From CAWFXC01 sp963819735 (GTDB taxonomy: Bacteria; Actinomycetota; Acidimicrobiia; IMCC26256; DASPTH01), in NCBI GenBank assembly GCA_963819735.1, contig CAWFXC010000004.1, forward strand, positions 372,001 through 436,000: 64,000 nucleotides of DNA, in the 5' to 3' direction. The notes under the pieces are model-generated. The model was not told the DNA's origin. It searched no databases and saw only the letters and a list, made by a program, of their open reading frames with translations. The first letter of the stretch is position 1, and each line of letters opens with the position of its first letter. The translations under genes were made by a program, and so were the position numbers. Below are positions 52,800 to 62,093 of the stretch, one piece after another.

Positions 52800-53308
52800 C
52801 TGTATCTGACGGCACGAAGGAGTCCACCGGGATCCAGCCGTACGTCGACCAAAACGCCGCCGCGCCAACGCCCAGTCCCGCGCCCGCTACACGCCGACTC
52901 GTGGTTTTGACGCCGGAGGGCTGTCGGGAACGGCTGGAGGCCGCCCATGTCGGACGAGTGGTATTCGTCGACGGACGCGGGCCCGTCGCGCTCCCGGTCA
53001 ACTACTGCGTCTTCGACGGAAACATCGTCTTCCGGACCGCGGCGAACTCGAGCCTTCTCGCTTCCTCCTACGCGGGACGGGTCAGCTTCCAGATCGACGA
53101 CATCGACGAAGACGATCGCGTGGGTTGGAGCGTGCTCGCGACGGGTCACGTCGAACGCGCCACCGGAGAGACCGGGCTCCGCGCCTTGCAGGAGCTCGGC
53201 GTCGACCCGTGGGCCGAAGGCCATGGGACCGAGTACCTGCAGCTGGTCGTTCGCAACGTCACCGGGCGTCGTCTCGCGGTCGACGACGCGCACGAATCCC
53301 GACATTGA
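52796..53308 (+). CDS. PNPOx-like FMN-binding protein
   Basis: 170 residues from ATG 52796. After a disordered 35-residue lead, LTPEGCRERLEAAHVGRVVFVDGRGPVALPVNYCVFDGNIVFRT is the split-barrel FMN-binding fold of the pyridoxamine-phosphate-oxidase superfamily; EDDRVGWSVLATGHVER continues it. Relatives include F420- or FMN-dependent reductases and several DosR-regulon proteins. Substrate unknown. Coupled to the Usp remnant and under the same operator. Confidence 0.85.
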   Translation: MTVSDGTKESTGIQPYVDQNAAAPTPSPAPATRRLVVLTPEGCRERLEAAHVGRVVFVDGRGPVALPVNYCVFDGNIVFRTAANSSLLASSYAGRVSFQIDDIDEDDRVGWSVLATGHVERATGETGLRALQELGVDPWAEGHGTEYLQLVVRNVTGRRLAVDDAHESRH

Positions 53309-53389
53309 GGGTCGAGGGCTCTCCCCCGTCTCGGTTGACGGCTTCGTTGGTTCCACTACGGTTGCGGGCGATCGGAACGAGGCAAGTCT

Positions 53390-54088
53390 GTGTGCTTCTC
53401 AGCCGAAGCGGACTTCGTCAGTGGAGTCGTCATCGGCGCGATCGGAGTGGCGACGCTCTCGAAGGTCGAGAAGCCCCGCGAGATCCCGCTTGCATTGCTG
53501 CCGGTGGCGTTCGCGCTGCATCAGATCGCCGAAGGGTTCGTCTGGCGTGACCTGGATTCCGGGGCCTCACACGCTTCCGGTGTTGCGGTGTACCTCTACG
53601 TCGCGTTTGCCTGGGTAGCACTCCCGGTCGTCGCGCCGTTCGCGATCATGATCCTCGAGCCGCCGGGTCGGCGTCGCCGCACGATCGGTCTCTTCGTCGT
53701 GATGGGTGCGATTGCCGGCGCGTACCTCGCCGCCGCCGTTGTCCGCGGCGACGTGTCCGCCCATGCGGTCGAGCACACGATTCAGTACGGCGGAGCTGGG
53801 CGCTACGCGACCGCGGCCACCGTGTTGTACATCGTGGCGACCTGCGGGGCGCCGTTGCTCTCGGGCTTCCGGGCCATCGTTTGGTTCGGCGTCGCCAACC
53901 TCCTCGCTGTCGCCGCCTTCGCCGCCGTCCAGGCTGAGGGGCTCACGTCGCTCTGGTGCACCTGGGCGGCGGTCGTCAGTGTGTTGATCTACCTCCAGTT
54001 CGTGCGGTGGCGCCGGGGTGACGAACCGGAGCCGGAGCTGCTCACGCCGCCGACCACACCAATGGACACCGATCTGCTACATCCATGA
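53390..54088 (+). CDS. DUF6629-like multi-pass membrane protein
   Basis: 232 residues from GTG 53390. The conserved opening MCFSAEADFVSGVVIGAIGVATL and PLALLPVAFALHQIAEGFVW identify the family. Seven hydrophobic segments are visible, with a cytosolic basic loop (PPGRRRRTIG). Function unknown. The upstream 81 bp contain no convincing DosR-type site. Confidence 0.8.
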   Translation: MCFSAEADFVSGVVIGAIGVATLSKVEKPREIPLALLPVAFALHQIAEGFVWRDLDSGASHASGVAVYLYVAFAWVALPVVAPFAIMILEPPGRRRRTIGLFVVMGAIAGAYLAAAVVRGDVSAHAVEHTIQYGGAGRYATAATVLYIVATCGAPLLSGFRAIVWFGVANLLAVAAFAAVQAEGLTSLWCTWAAVVSVLIYLQFVRWRRGDEPEPELLTPPTTPMDTDLLHP

Positions 54089-54290
54089 ACCGGATCTCCA
54101 CGTTTGGCACCGAGGTCGGCTCGGTCAGCACTGAGATCCGACACCCAGGTCGGTCGGTTGACCGCTCGACGAGGACCGAACCTCAACCCCGGGCCAGTGC
54201 TGTCGATTGGCTCGCGTCGCCATGCCGGGTCGGGCGGACCTGCAGCGGGCCGCACCGGCATTCGGAGATGGGCCTTGAGGGCCCGGAGCG

Positions 54291-54875
54291 TCAGCGGGTT
54301 CCGATCCACGCACCGCAGTTCGAGGTCACGAAGCCATAGTCGGTGGCCGCGATGTCGACCATACCGCTCTGGCCGCTCGCGATGACGTTGTGACCGCCGA
54401 CGACCGCGTCCTGCGGGACCCGGAACCCGAAGCTGCTGACTCGCTGCCAGCTGCAGGTCATGGGTGACGTCGCTCTATACGTGCCGGGTGGGACCTCGAG
54501 GCCCACCCGGAAGTCGCCGTCGCCGCCGAGCACGCCATAGATACTGACCCCGAACAGCGTGTCGAACGGCCCGCCGGCTTGCACCCAGGGCTGACAATCC
54601 TGCGTGTTGAACCGTATGTCTCCGGGATTGTTCACATTGACGTAGCGGGGACCAGCCCGAGCCGGCTCGACGACGCGCGCATTGACGACACCGCCGAACG
54701 GATAGGTGTCCGTGCTGAAGCTGCAGTTCGGCCCACCGGCAGAGTGCCACAGCCCGTTTCCGATTACGCCGTTCTGCAACTGCGGCGCGACGGGGTAGGA
54801 ACCGCTACCTCCGAAGCACGCAGTCAGCGCGAGCGCGCTAGCGGCGATGATCCCGAACAGTCTCACTGACCGCAT
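54291..54875 (-). CDS. Secreted lipoprotein, unknown function
   Basis: 194 residues from ATG 54875 (GAGGAG upstream). Signal with lipobox ALALTAC; the cysteine would be lipidated. The mature domain has two disulfide-like cysteine pairs and beta-rich segments such as GNGLWHSAGGPNCSFSTDTYPFGG and GLEVPPGTYRATSPMTCSWQRVSSFG. The latter resembles small extracellular domains that read PPGTYRSxxxxxCYW. Role not known. Confidence 0.75.
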   Translation of the reverse strand: MRSVRLFGIIAASALALTACFGGSGSYPVAPQLQNGVIGNGLWHSAGGPNCSFSTDTYPFGGVVNARVVEPARAGPRYVNVNNPGDIRFNTQDCQPWVQAGGPFDTLFGVSIYGVLGGDGDFRVGLEVPPGTYRATSPMTCSWQRVSSFGFRVPQDAVVGGHNVIASGQSGMVDIAATDYGFVTSNCGAWIGTR

Positions 54876-55093
54876 GCGAACTCTCCTCATCGACCTGACC
54901 GCGTGCCAGAACTGCAGCCAAAGGGTCGCGCCTCCACTACGGATCCACTAGATCCGAAGGTCACACGGCTGAACCAGCAGAACTCATCGCTTGATCGGTG
55001 GCCGCTCGCAGGTGAAACGAGAGGAGACGCACGTGAAACCGCCGATGCGCTCGGTCATACGCGAGGTTCGGTCGCGGCTCGACTGAGGTCGAG

Positions 55094-55832
55094 ATGTCCA
55101 ATCATCGGGACCCGCGCGATGCTGAGCGGGTGGTCTCTTCGCCGCCCTTCGAGCGCCACCGCGCCGGACGCGCCGGTTGGTTGCGCGCGGCGGTTCTCGG
55201 AAGCCGATGATGGCATCGTCTCCACGGCGAGCCTGATGCTGGGCGTCGCCGCATCGAGCGCCTCCCATGGCGCCGTAGTTACCGCCGGACTTGCCGCTCT
55301 GGCAGCCGGCGCGATGTCGATGGCAGCCGGCGAATTCGTCTCCGTGAGCTCCCAGCGAGATGTCGAACTGGCTGACCTTCGCATCGAGCGGCGAGAACAG
55401 GCAACAAATCCAGCAGCGGAGCTCGATGAACTCACGGCCATCTATCGAACTCGTGGTCTCGACGAAGAACTGGCCCGACGAGTAGCCGAGCAGCTCAGTG
55501 CCCACGACGCGTTAGCCGCTCATGCCCGCGATGAACTTGGCCAGCGCGCCGAGTCAAGGGCCCGCCCGCTGCAAGCCGCATGGGTATCAGCGACGTCGTT
55601 CTCGGGCGGGGCAATGGTCCCCCTTGTCACTTTCATCGTCGCGCCCGCAACCGCGCGGGTTGCCCTGGTCGCGTTGAGCGCGCTCATCGCGCTCAGCGTC
55701 CTCGGGGCACTCGGCGCCCAGATCGGAGGCGCACACCGAGGCAAGGCGGCCTTCCGGGTCCTCGTCGGCGGCGCGATAGCCATGGCCGTGACGGCCGTGG
55801 TCGGACATCTCGCCGGAGCGGTAGGCATCTGA
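55094..55832 (+). pseudogene. VIT/CCC1-family iron-manganese transporter with frameshift
   Basis: ATG 55094 starts MSNHRDPRDAERVVSS and reads to GWLRAAVLGS, the expected start of the first VIT helix. One base must be slipped near 55198 to continue DDGIVSTASLMLGVAASSAS, after which the frame is open to 55832: AGAMSMAAGEFVSVSSQRDVE, a helical cytosolic metal-binding segment, and three more membrane helices. Otherwise complete, so this may be a recent mutation or an assembly error. Confidence 0.7.
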
Positions 55833-56033
55833 GCCCGACCGAAGATGCCACCCAGCACACTCCAGCGAACAGAGCCGCGTAGCTTCGAAGAACGAAGCGA
55901 TCCTGGCATCCAGGATCCCTGCGCTGCCCTTCATCGCCAACTCTCCCCGCTCGGTCCGAACGTCTGACGAGTTTCCTGCTCATCGAGACGAAGCGAACGC
56001 GGTGGGCACTTCCCTTGCGCCTCGCGCATGCAG

Positions 56034-56573
56034 TCAGCCGGTGAATGCCGGCGAAACTTGTACTGCGGTTGCGACCGGAGCCGCGGCGCGCGTCACCGTC
56101 TCGGGGCTCACCTCGACTTGGCCGGGCGACGGCGGCGTGGTGGGCGTGGCAAAGGTGTTGGTCACCGTGAGCAGGTCCGTGCGGTCCTGTGCGATCACGA
56201 CATCTGGTGATACGACGACGTTGTTCGCTCCGCCGGTTGCGGTCTCCACCGCGCTGCAAGTCGAACCTTCGGGGATGTTGCCAAGTGGCAACGACGTCTC
56301 CGAACGCACGGGAACCAGAGCGCCGCTCGAATCGAAGACGAGACTCCAGTGTCCGGTCGATTCACCATTGAGGGTGCAGGAAACCACGACCGTGAAGGTC
56401 GTGCCGGGGGGGATGGTCGCTCCCGGTTCGAGCACCACATCCTTCTGGACGTTGAGGGTGCCGTACCACGCCCAAGCCGGGGTTCCGTTGGCTAGTCCGA
56501 CGCCGGTCATCGCGGCCGCGAGCACAATGACCGCACACAGAGTACGACTTCCACGAAACATCAACTGCACCAT
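56034..56573 (-). CDS. Secreted DUF5979-like surface protein
   Basis: 179 residues from ATG 56573. Signal peptide (FRGSRTLCAVIVLAAAMTGVGLANGTPAWA) followed by a single domain with GTLNVQKDVVLEPGATIPPGTTFTVVVSC, IPEGSTCSAVETATGGANNVVV and LLTVTNTFA. This is the pattern of the immunoglobulin-like DUF5979 repeats in actinobacterial surface proteins. No sorting signal or membrane anchor, so probably released. Confidence 0.7.
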   Translation of the reverse strand: MVQLMFRGSRTLCAVIVLAAAMTGVGLANGTPAWAWYGTLNVQKDVVLEPGATIPPGTTFTVVVSCTLNGESTGHWSLVFDSSGALVPVRSETSLPLGNIPEGSTCSAVETATGGANNVVVSPDVVIAQDRTDLLTVTNTFATPTTPPSPGQVEVSPETVTRAAAPVATAVQVSPAFTG

Positions 56574-56693
56574 CCCCGATCGAAAACCCCAAGTCGTCAC
56601 GCGCTTTCGACCAGCATCCTCCCCAGAACGCGAAGCGGGAGCCAGAGTCGAAATGCCCTACTGCAGGGAGAGCGTTTGCGGTGTCATTCGGTG

Positions 56694-59336
56694 ATGAGCT
56701 CCAGCGTCGACGCCGCGGGGGTCTCGGCGCGTGTGACTCTTACTGAGTCCGCAGCACAGTCGACGGAGACTGTTCTGAAGCGACTCGAGACCACTGGCGA
56801 GGGTCTGACGGCCGACGAAGTAGCTCGCCGGCGTACGCGAGTCGGTTCGAATGTGATCGCGGTGCGACGGGTCCGCGTGTGGGAGGTGCTCGGACGCCAG
56901 TTCCGTAGCGCCTTGTTGTTGTTGTTGGTGGTGACGGCAACCCTGTCGTTCTTCGTCGGGGATCGGACCGACGCGGTGATCATCGGGATCATCTTGGTGG
57001 CATCGATCGGGCTCGGGTTCGTCAACGAGTACCGCGCCGAGTTGGCTGCGCAAGCACTCCACACTCAGATTCGACACGAGGTGGTCGTGCGACGAGATGG
57101 TCACTTCCAGTCCATCGACGTGACCGATCTGGTGCCTGGCGACGTGGTGCGCCTGACTATCGGTCAGGTTGTGCCAGCTGATGTGCGGATCATCGCTGCT
57201 TCAAGTCTCGAGTGCGACGAGGGAGTACTGACCGGCGAGTCGTTGCCGGCGGACAAAGCGACGGTGCCGGTCCCAGGCCACGTCGCGCTCGGGGACCTGT
57301 CGTCGTGCGCATTCATGGGCACGGTGGTGAGCAACGGCGACGGTGAAGGAGTCGTGGTCGCCACGGGTCGCAGCACCGAGTTCGGCAAGATCGCCGCCGG
57401 GTTGAGCGAACACCAAGAAGTGACCGAGTTCCAGACCGGGCTTCGGCATTTCTCGGTGCTGCTCGTCCAAGTGGCGGGAGTCCTGACCACCTCGATCTTC
57501 GTGATCAACCTGATCCTGCAGCGGCCGCTGCTCGAGTCGCTCCTGTTCTCCCTTGCGATCGCGGTGGGTATCACCCCGCAGCTTCTCCCAGCGGTGGTCA
57601 CGACCAGCCTGGCAACGGGATCGCGCCGTCTTGCCCAGCAGGGTGTATTGGTCAAGCGACTCGTTTGCATCGAGGACCTCGGCGACATCGAGATCTTGCT
57701 CACCGACAAGACCGGCACCCTGACCGAGGGGCGTATCAGCTTCGTCCGAGCGTTGAACCCGGATGGATCGCCGGATCCGGATGTGTTCCGGCTGGGCCTG
57801 CTCTCTAACGAGGCCGTCCTCGAAGCCGGTCATGCCGTGGGCGGCAATCCTCTTGATATCGCCCTATGGGAAGCCCCCGCGGCGGCAGACGCATCCCTTG
57901 AAGAAGTGCGCCGTCTCGGAACGGTCCCCTTCGATCACAACCGTCGGATGTCGACCGTGCTCATCCAGAACTCAACGGCCGGTCAGTTACTCATCACCAA
58001 GGGCGCACCCGAATCGGTGCTCGCGAAGTGCACGAACGTGCCCGACTCGGCTCGGCAGGTCCTCGACCGCGAGTTCGCCGATGGCGGACGCGTGGTCGCG
58101 GTAGCGACTCGTTCCGCCCCCGAAATCGAAGCTGTCTCCGCGACCGACGAACACGATCTCGCGCTCGAGGGGTACCTCGTATTCCTGGACCAACCCAAAC
58201 TTGACGCCGCCGCGTCGCTCAAACGCCTCGCCAACCTTGGGATCACTGTCAAAGTGGTCACTGGCGACAATGCGATGGTCGCCGAGAAAGTGTGCCGCGA
58301 CCTCGGCCTCAAAGTTGGTACCACGATGACCGGCGTCGATATCGCCGCGCTCGACGACAACGCACTGCGTGCCGGCGTCGTCGACACCACGATCTTCGCC
58401 CGCGTCAGTCCGGAACAAAAGGCTCGACTGATACGCGCGCATCGTGCCCCCGACCGCGACGTCGCATTTCTTGGTGACGGTGTCAACGACGCTGTGGCAC
58501 TCCACGCGGCTGACGTCGGGATCTCGGTCGAGTCGGCTGCCGACGTCGCGAAAGACGCCGCTGACATCGTCCTGCTGAAGAAGGACCTCGGCGTCCTCGC
58601 CGACGGGGTTGCCGAAGGACGCCGAACGTTCGCGAACACCATCAAGTACGTCTTGATGGGCACGTCGTCGAACTTCGGGAACATGTTCAGTGCCGCGGTC
58701 GCCTCGACGTTCCTCTCATTCCTCCCGATGCTTCCCAGCCAGATCCTGCTCAACAACCTGCTCTATGACACGAGCCAGATGGCCATCCCTACCGACCTCG
58801 TCGATCCTGAACTCCTCGCCCGCCCGTCGCATTGGGACATCAAGTTCATCCGGCGGTTCATGCTGACCTTCGGCCCCATCAGTTCGATCTTCGATTTCCT
58901 CACGTTCGCGATCATGCTCGGCCCGTTCGCCGCGGGCCCGGCGCTGTTCCGCTCCGGATGGTTCGTCGAATCCCTCGCGACCCAAACGCTGGTCGTGTTT
59001 GTGATCCGCACGCACCGCGTGCCGTTCTGGCGCAGCCGGCCGAGCCGCCCTCTTCTGATTGCCGTATTCGGGGTCATCATCGTCGGTGCGTTCCTGCCGT
59101 ATTCGCCGTTCGCCCACGACCTGGGCTTCACCGCACTCCCCGCGGAATTCTTCGCAGCCCTCGCCGGCATGGTCGTTCTCTACCTCTTACTCGTCGAACT
59201 CACGAAACGCCGCTTCTTCGAACATGTCCCTGGGCCCGTTCACCCTCAACGGCCACCCGAGCTTGCACGAGAACGACGACTACGACGCCGGGCATCGCGC
59301 TGGATCCACCGCAGGCCACACACCATCGGCGTTTGA
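56694..59336 (+). CDS. P-type cation ATPase (MgtA/Mg2+-type)
   Basis: 880 residues from ATG 56694; TTG 56676 is an alternative. Complete P3B-like ATPase: VLTGESLPADK, phosphorylation site D338-K-T-G-T (ILLTDKTGTLTEG), ITKGAPESVL and hinge FLGDGVNDAVALHAADVGISVESAADVAK. MgtA-type features include LLFSLAIAVGITPQLLPAVV and the C-terminal helices with LPSQILLNNLLYDTSQMAIP. Would import Mg2+. A different P-type ATPase (CtpF) belongs to the mycobacterial DosR regulon. No convincing operator upstream. Confidence 0.92.
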   Translation: MSSSVDAAGVSARVTLTESAAQSTETVLKRLETTGEGLTADEVARRRTRVGSNVIAVRRVRVWEVLGRQFRSALLLLLVVTATLSFFVGDRTDAVIIGIILVASIGLGFVNEYRAELAAQALHTQIRHEVVVRRDGHFQSIDVTDLVPGDVVRLTIGQVVPADVRIIAASSLECDEGVLTGESLPADKATVPVPGHVALGDLSSCAFMGTVVSNGDGEGVVVATGRSTEFGKIAAGLSEHQEVTEFQTGLRHFSVLLVQVAGVLTTSIFVINLILQRPLLESLLFSLAIAVGITPQLLPAVVTTSLATGSRRLAQQGVLVKRLVCIEDLGDIEILLTDKTGTLTEGRISFVRALNPDGSPDPDVFRLGLLSNEAVLEAGHAVGGNPLDIALWEAPAAADASLEEVRRLGTVPFDHNRRMSTVLIQNSTAGQLLITKGAPESVLAKCTNVPDSARQVLDREFADGGRVVAVATRSAPEIEAVSATDEHDLALEGYLVFLDQPKLDAAASLKRLANLGITVKVVTGDNAMVAEKVCRDLGLKVGTTMTGVDIAALDDNALRAGVVDTTIFARVSPEQKARLIRAHRAPDRDVAFLGDGVNDAVALHAADVGISVESAADVAKDAADIVLLKKDLGVLADGVAEGRRTFANTIKYVLMGTSSNFGNMFSAAVASTFLSFLPMLPSQILLNNLLYDTSQMAIPTDLVDPELLARPSHWDIKFIRRFMLTFGPISSIFDFLTFAIMLGPFAAGPALFRSGWFVESLATQTLVVFVIRTHRVPFWRSRPSRPLLIAVFGVIIVGAFLPYSPFAHDLGFTALPAEFFAALAGMVVLYLLLVELTKRRFFEHVPGPVHPQRPPELARERRLRRRASRWIHRRPHTIGV

Positions 59337-59424
59337 TCGCACAACGACGGCGGGCTTCGCAGCGTTCGCGCGGGCGAACAGCGAAGGCGCGCCGATGCGC
59401 CGAGATCCCACGGGCGACCCCCTC

Positions 59425-59439
59425 GGGACGTCTGGCCCT
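59425..59439 (+). promoter_or_regulatory. DosR-type site GGGACGTCTGGCCCT
   Basis: 71 nt upstream of the zinc-ribbon gene. Both arms match; the spacer is GTCT. Confidence 0.55.
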
Positions 59440-59510
59440 GGCGCCCCAATGGCATCTGTCGCAAGCTCGACGCAGAAAGACATTCGCGCCAACCGATAGG
59501 AAGGAACACG

Positions 59511-59750
59511 ATGAGGATGTCGTTCGGGTGCGAAATCGGTCACGAGCCGGAGCACTACGTCGCTGGCCACACGGTTCGGGTCAGCCTCGAGCGAGGACTC
59601 TGTCCCATATGCCCGAGCCAAGAGCTCGAAGGCCGAGCGTACGGGGGCTTGGAATGGGCGACTTGCCCGTGCTGCGGATCGCGATGGCGACTCGAAGACG
59701 ACGGTTTCGCGGTACGCCCTGGGCAAATCCTCGAGACGTGGACCACGTGA
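59511..59750 (+). CDS. Small zinc-ribbon-like protein
   Basis: 79 residues. Four cysteines in two pairs, CPIC and CPCC (LERGLCPICPSQELEG; WATCPCCGSRW), suggest a zinc ribbon. ATG 59511 has AGGAAGGA upstream. No family recognised. Preceded by a DosR-type site, so probably a regulon member. Confidence 0.55.
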   Translation: MRMSFGCEIGHEPEHYVAGHTVRVSLERGLCPICPSQELEGRAYGGLEWATCPCCGSRWRLEDDGFAVRPGQILETWTT

Positions 59751-60054
59751 CGCGCTTCGCTTCCCGGCGAACCGCGCCGGCGTGTTACGAGTGAAGTCGT
59801 GCTCGACAGTCCGTGCCCCGCTCTCGCCCAGGCGCCGTCGCCAGCAGGGATGACGCCGGTCTGGGCGGCCCCCGAAGAGTGCCCGGGCAGGACCTTCGCC
59901 TCTGAAACCGGTACCCGCGGTAGTGCAAGATCGCCGGATGCACGATCGGCGGTGACTCGAGACGATGGGTACGGCCGCACACCAACGGTCAAGGGAGCTC
60001 AGATGCGAGGCACCCAGTGGGAGACCGAATCGTCGTCAAGACAAGGACCACTCG
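59751..60054. other. Intergenic region with a weak DosR-type site
   Basis: 304 bp with no gene that I recognise. Contains the site at 59889-59903. A five-codon frame at 59938 is too short to support. Confidence 0.4.
59889..59903 (+). promoter_or_regulatory. DosR-type site AGGACCTTCGCCTCT
   Basis: Fits RGGACNNNNGSCYCT, but it is 151 nt before the next recognised start (60055), farther than at the other genes. Confidence 0.4.
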
Positions 60055-60312
60055 ATGAGCGATTCGACATCTTCTGAGTTCGGCGACGGTGCGGCGGTCG
60101 AGGTCATCGTCTTCCAGCATGGAGCCGAGATCCATCGCGAGCTGTGTGAGAGCACCGAGCAGGCCGCCACTGTCGTCGACCTCTGGAGCGAGCGCGACGG
60201 CGTTGAATGCCAGGTTGACGACCTCTCGATCCACCACGGCCCGAATGACATCCTGGAACCGTCTCCCGACATGGATCCCGACGACGAATACCCCTCGGAC
60301 GGAATGCGCTGA
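60055..60312 (+). CDS. Small acidic hypothetical protein
   Basis: 85 residues from ATG 60055. AAVEVIVFQHGAEIHRELCESTEQAATVVDLWSERDGVECQVDDL reads as a small alpha/beta fold, followed by an acidic, probably disordered tail (DMDPDDEYPSDG). No family recognised. Similar small proteins occur beside stress genes in actinobacteria. Confidence 0.5.
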   Translation: MSDSTSSEFGDGAAVEVIVFQHGAEIHRELCESTEQAATVVDLWSERDGVECQVDDLSIHHGPNDILEPSPDMDPDDEYPSDGMR

Positions 60313-60355
60313 ACACCTGCCCGAAATGGCCTTGTCGCTCGTGACCGGCAGGTGT
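60313..60355. terminator. Inverted repeat after the small acidic gene, possible terminator
   Basis: ACACCTGCC at 60313-60321 and its exact inverse GGCAGGTGT at 60347-60355, with a 25-nt loop; begins right at the stop of the gene at 60055. No T-run follows, so a non-canonical terminator or an operator. Confidence 0.4.
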
Positions 60356-60438
60356 CACGCGGCGTGGAGGAGGTCGGAGGCGATTCGACCGTCAATCTCG
60401 GAGAAGTAGGTTTGCCGTGTTGATTCTGATTCTCACCG

Positions 60439-61971
60439 GTGCCTACGCGCAACGGATGGCGCACCGTGCTTGAGGGCGTCGACGTCGGCTCGCAATCCGT
60501 CGGACGTTACGCGGACGACGCAGGTGCAGAGGCAGTGGACGCACTCCGCGATCTGGCGGGCCCGTTGCGCGGCGCCCGGGTCCTGCACGTCAGCGCCACC
60601 CCGTACGGCGGCGGAGTCGCCGAAATTCTTCGATCGGAGATTCCGCTACTGCGAGATCTCGGTCTCGTGGCCGACTGGCATCTCATCAGCGGCGACGACG
60701 CGTTCTTCACGGTGACCAAGTCCATCCACAACTGCCTGCAAGGGTCGAGCACGGGCCTCACTCCGGCCGACGAGCAGCACTACCTCGCACAATCAACCCA
60801 CAATGCCCGCATCCTCGACGAGTCCTACGACTTGATCGTCGTGCACGACCCTCAACCCCTCGCACTCCCGGAGCTCCGCGGTAGGGGCAACAGTCGATGG
60901 ATCTGGCGTTGCCACATCGACACTTCCGAACCGAACCCCGAGGTCTGGGGATTCCTCCGTCCGTTCGTCGCAGGCTACGACGCTGCGGTGTTCACGCTCG
61001 GCGGCTTCGTGCCCCCTGAGTTCCCCATCGAGCGCGTCGAAATCATTCCGCCCGCCATCGACCCCGAAAGTCCGAAGAACATTGCGCTCGGGACGGTGCT
61101 CGCCACCCGGGTGCTCGAATGGATCGGAGTCGACACGCACCGCCCATTCGTGACCCAGGTCTCCCGGTTCGATCCTTGGAAGGATCCGCTCGGGGTGATC
61201 GACGCCTATCGTCTCGTGCGCGAGGAAGTTCCTGATCTGCAGCTGGCGCTCGTCGGGTCGATGGCTCTCGACGATCCCGGAGGCTGGGATATTTACCGCC
61301 AGATCATCGCCGCCACCCGCGCTGATCCCGACATTCACGTCTTCACGAACGTCACCGGTATCGGCAATGTCGAAGTCAACGCATTTCAGAGCCTGGCCCA
61401 GGTCGTGATCCAGAAGTCGATCCGCGAGGGCTTCGGGCTCGTCGTCTCGGAGTCGCTCTGGAAGCGCACGCCCGTCGTCGCCGGACGAGCAGGCGGCATT
61501 CCTCTCCAGCTCCAGGACGGCGCCGGCGGATATCTCGTCGACTCAGTCGACGAGTGCGCGGCTCGCGTCTACGAGCTGCTCCAAGATCCCCGTCAGCGCC
61601 AGGACCTCGCGGAACGCGGCCGGTCGCTCGTCCGCGACCGGTTCCTCCTCACCCGACTCCTCGCCGACGAACTTCGGCTCTACGCATCCGTCCTCGGTAC
61701 CAAAGCCCGTGACGCTCCGGGCATGTTGGTCGGGCTCTCCGGCGAACACCGGGACCCGGTCTGCGGTATGCGCATTGACGGCACCCGTCCGCGTCATCTC
61801 AAGTACGACGGTCGGGATCACTATTTCTGCTCGCGCTCCTGCGAGGAGGAGTTCGCCGCCGATCCTGATCGATTCCTGCGCGCGGTGCGCCTGCTGCCAC
61901 GCATCAACCGCGCGCGGCGCTGGTATGCGCAGCATCGCGAGCACACCGAGGAGCCGCCGCCTACCTCGTAG
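60439..61971 (+). CDS. TreT-like trehalose synthase/GT4 glycosyltransferase fused to a YHS domain
   Basis: 510 residues. The first 430 are a GT-B glycosyltransferase of the TreT group: ARVLHVSATPYGGGVAEILRSEIPLLRDLG, WRCHIDTSEPNPEVWGF, VTQVSRFDPWKDPLGVIDAYRLVR, and the EGFGLVVSESLWKRTPVVAGRAGGIPLQ nucleotide-sugar loop. Family members make trehalose from NDP-glucose and glucose. Residues about 439-483 are a YHS domain (DPVCGMRIDGTRPRHLKYDGRDHYFCS, then CEEEFAADPDRFL), normally a metal-binding sensor in copper or oxygenase proteins. The fusion is unusual. GTG 60439 start is plausible. Confidence 0.8.
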   Translation: MPTRNGWRTVLEGVDVGSQSVGRYADDAGAEAVDALRDLAGPLRGARVLHVSATPYGGGVAEILRSEIPLLRDLGLVADWHLISGDDAFFTVTKSIHNCLQGSSTGLTPADEQHYLAQSTHNARILDESYDLIVVHDPQPLALPELRGRGNSRWIWRCHIDTSEPNPEVWGFLRPFVAGYDAAVFTLGGFVPPEFPIERVEIIPPAIDPESPKNIALGTVLATRVLEWIGVDTHRPFVTQVSRFDPWKDPLGVIDAYRLVREEVPDLQLALVGSMALDDPGGWDIYRQIIAATRADPDIHVFTNVTGIGNVEVNAFQSLAQVVIQKSIREGFGLVVSESLWKRTPVVAGRAGGIPLQLQDGAGGYLVDSVDECAARVYELLQDPRQRQDLAERGRSLVRDRFLLTRLLADELRLYASVLGTKARDAPGMLVGLSGEHRDPVCGMRIDGTRPRHLKYDGRDHYFCSRSCEEEFAADPDRFLRAVRLLPRINRARRWYAQHREHTEEPPPTS

Positions 61972-62093
61972 GCAGGGCCGCGACTACGTCCACGCCCGCG
62001 TTCAAGACGCGGTACCGGCCACTCAACGTGCGTCTCACAAACGTCTCGCGGCGGGTTGCATCGCGTCCGGGACGATCAGCGCGCTCACCGTCG

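Noticed and set aside
56574..56693. Magnesium riboswitch upstream of the P-type ATPase
   Set aside because: The 120-bp leader shows no M-box-like helices that I can recognise.
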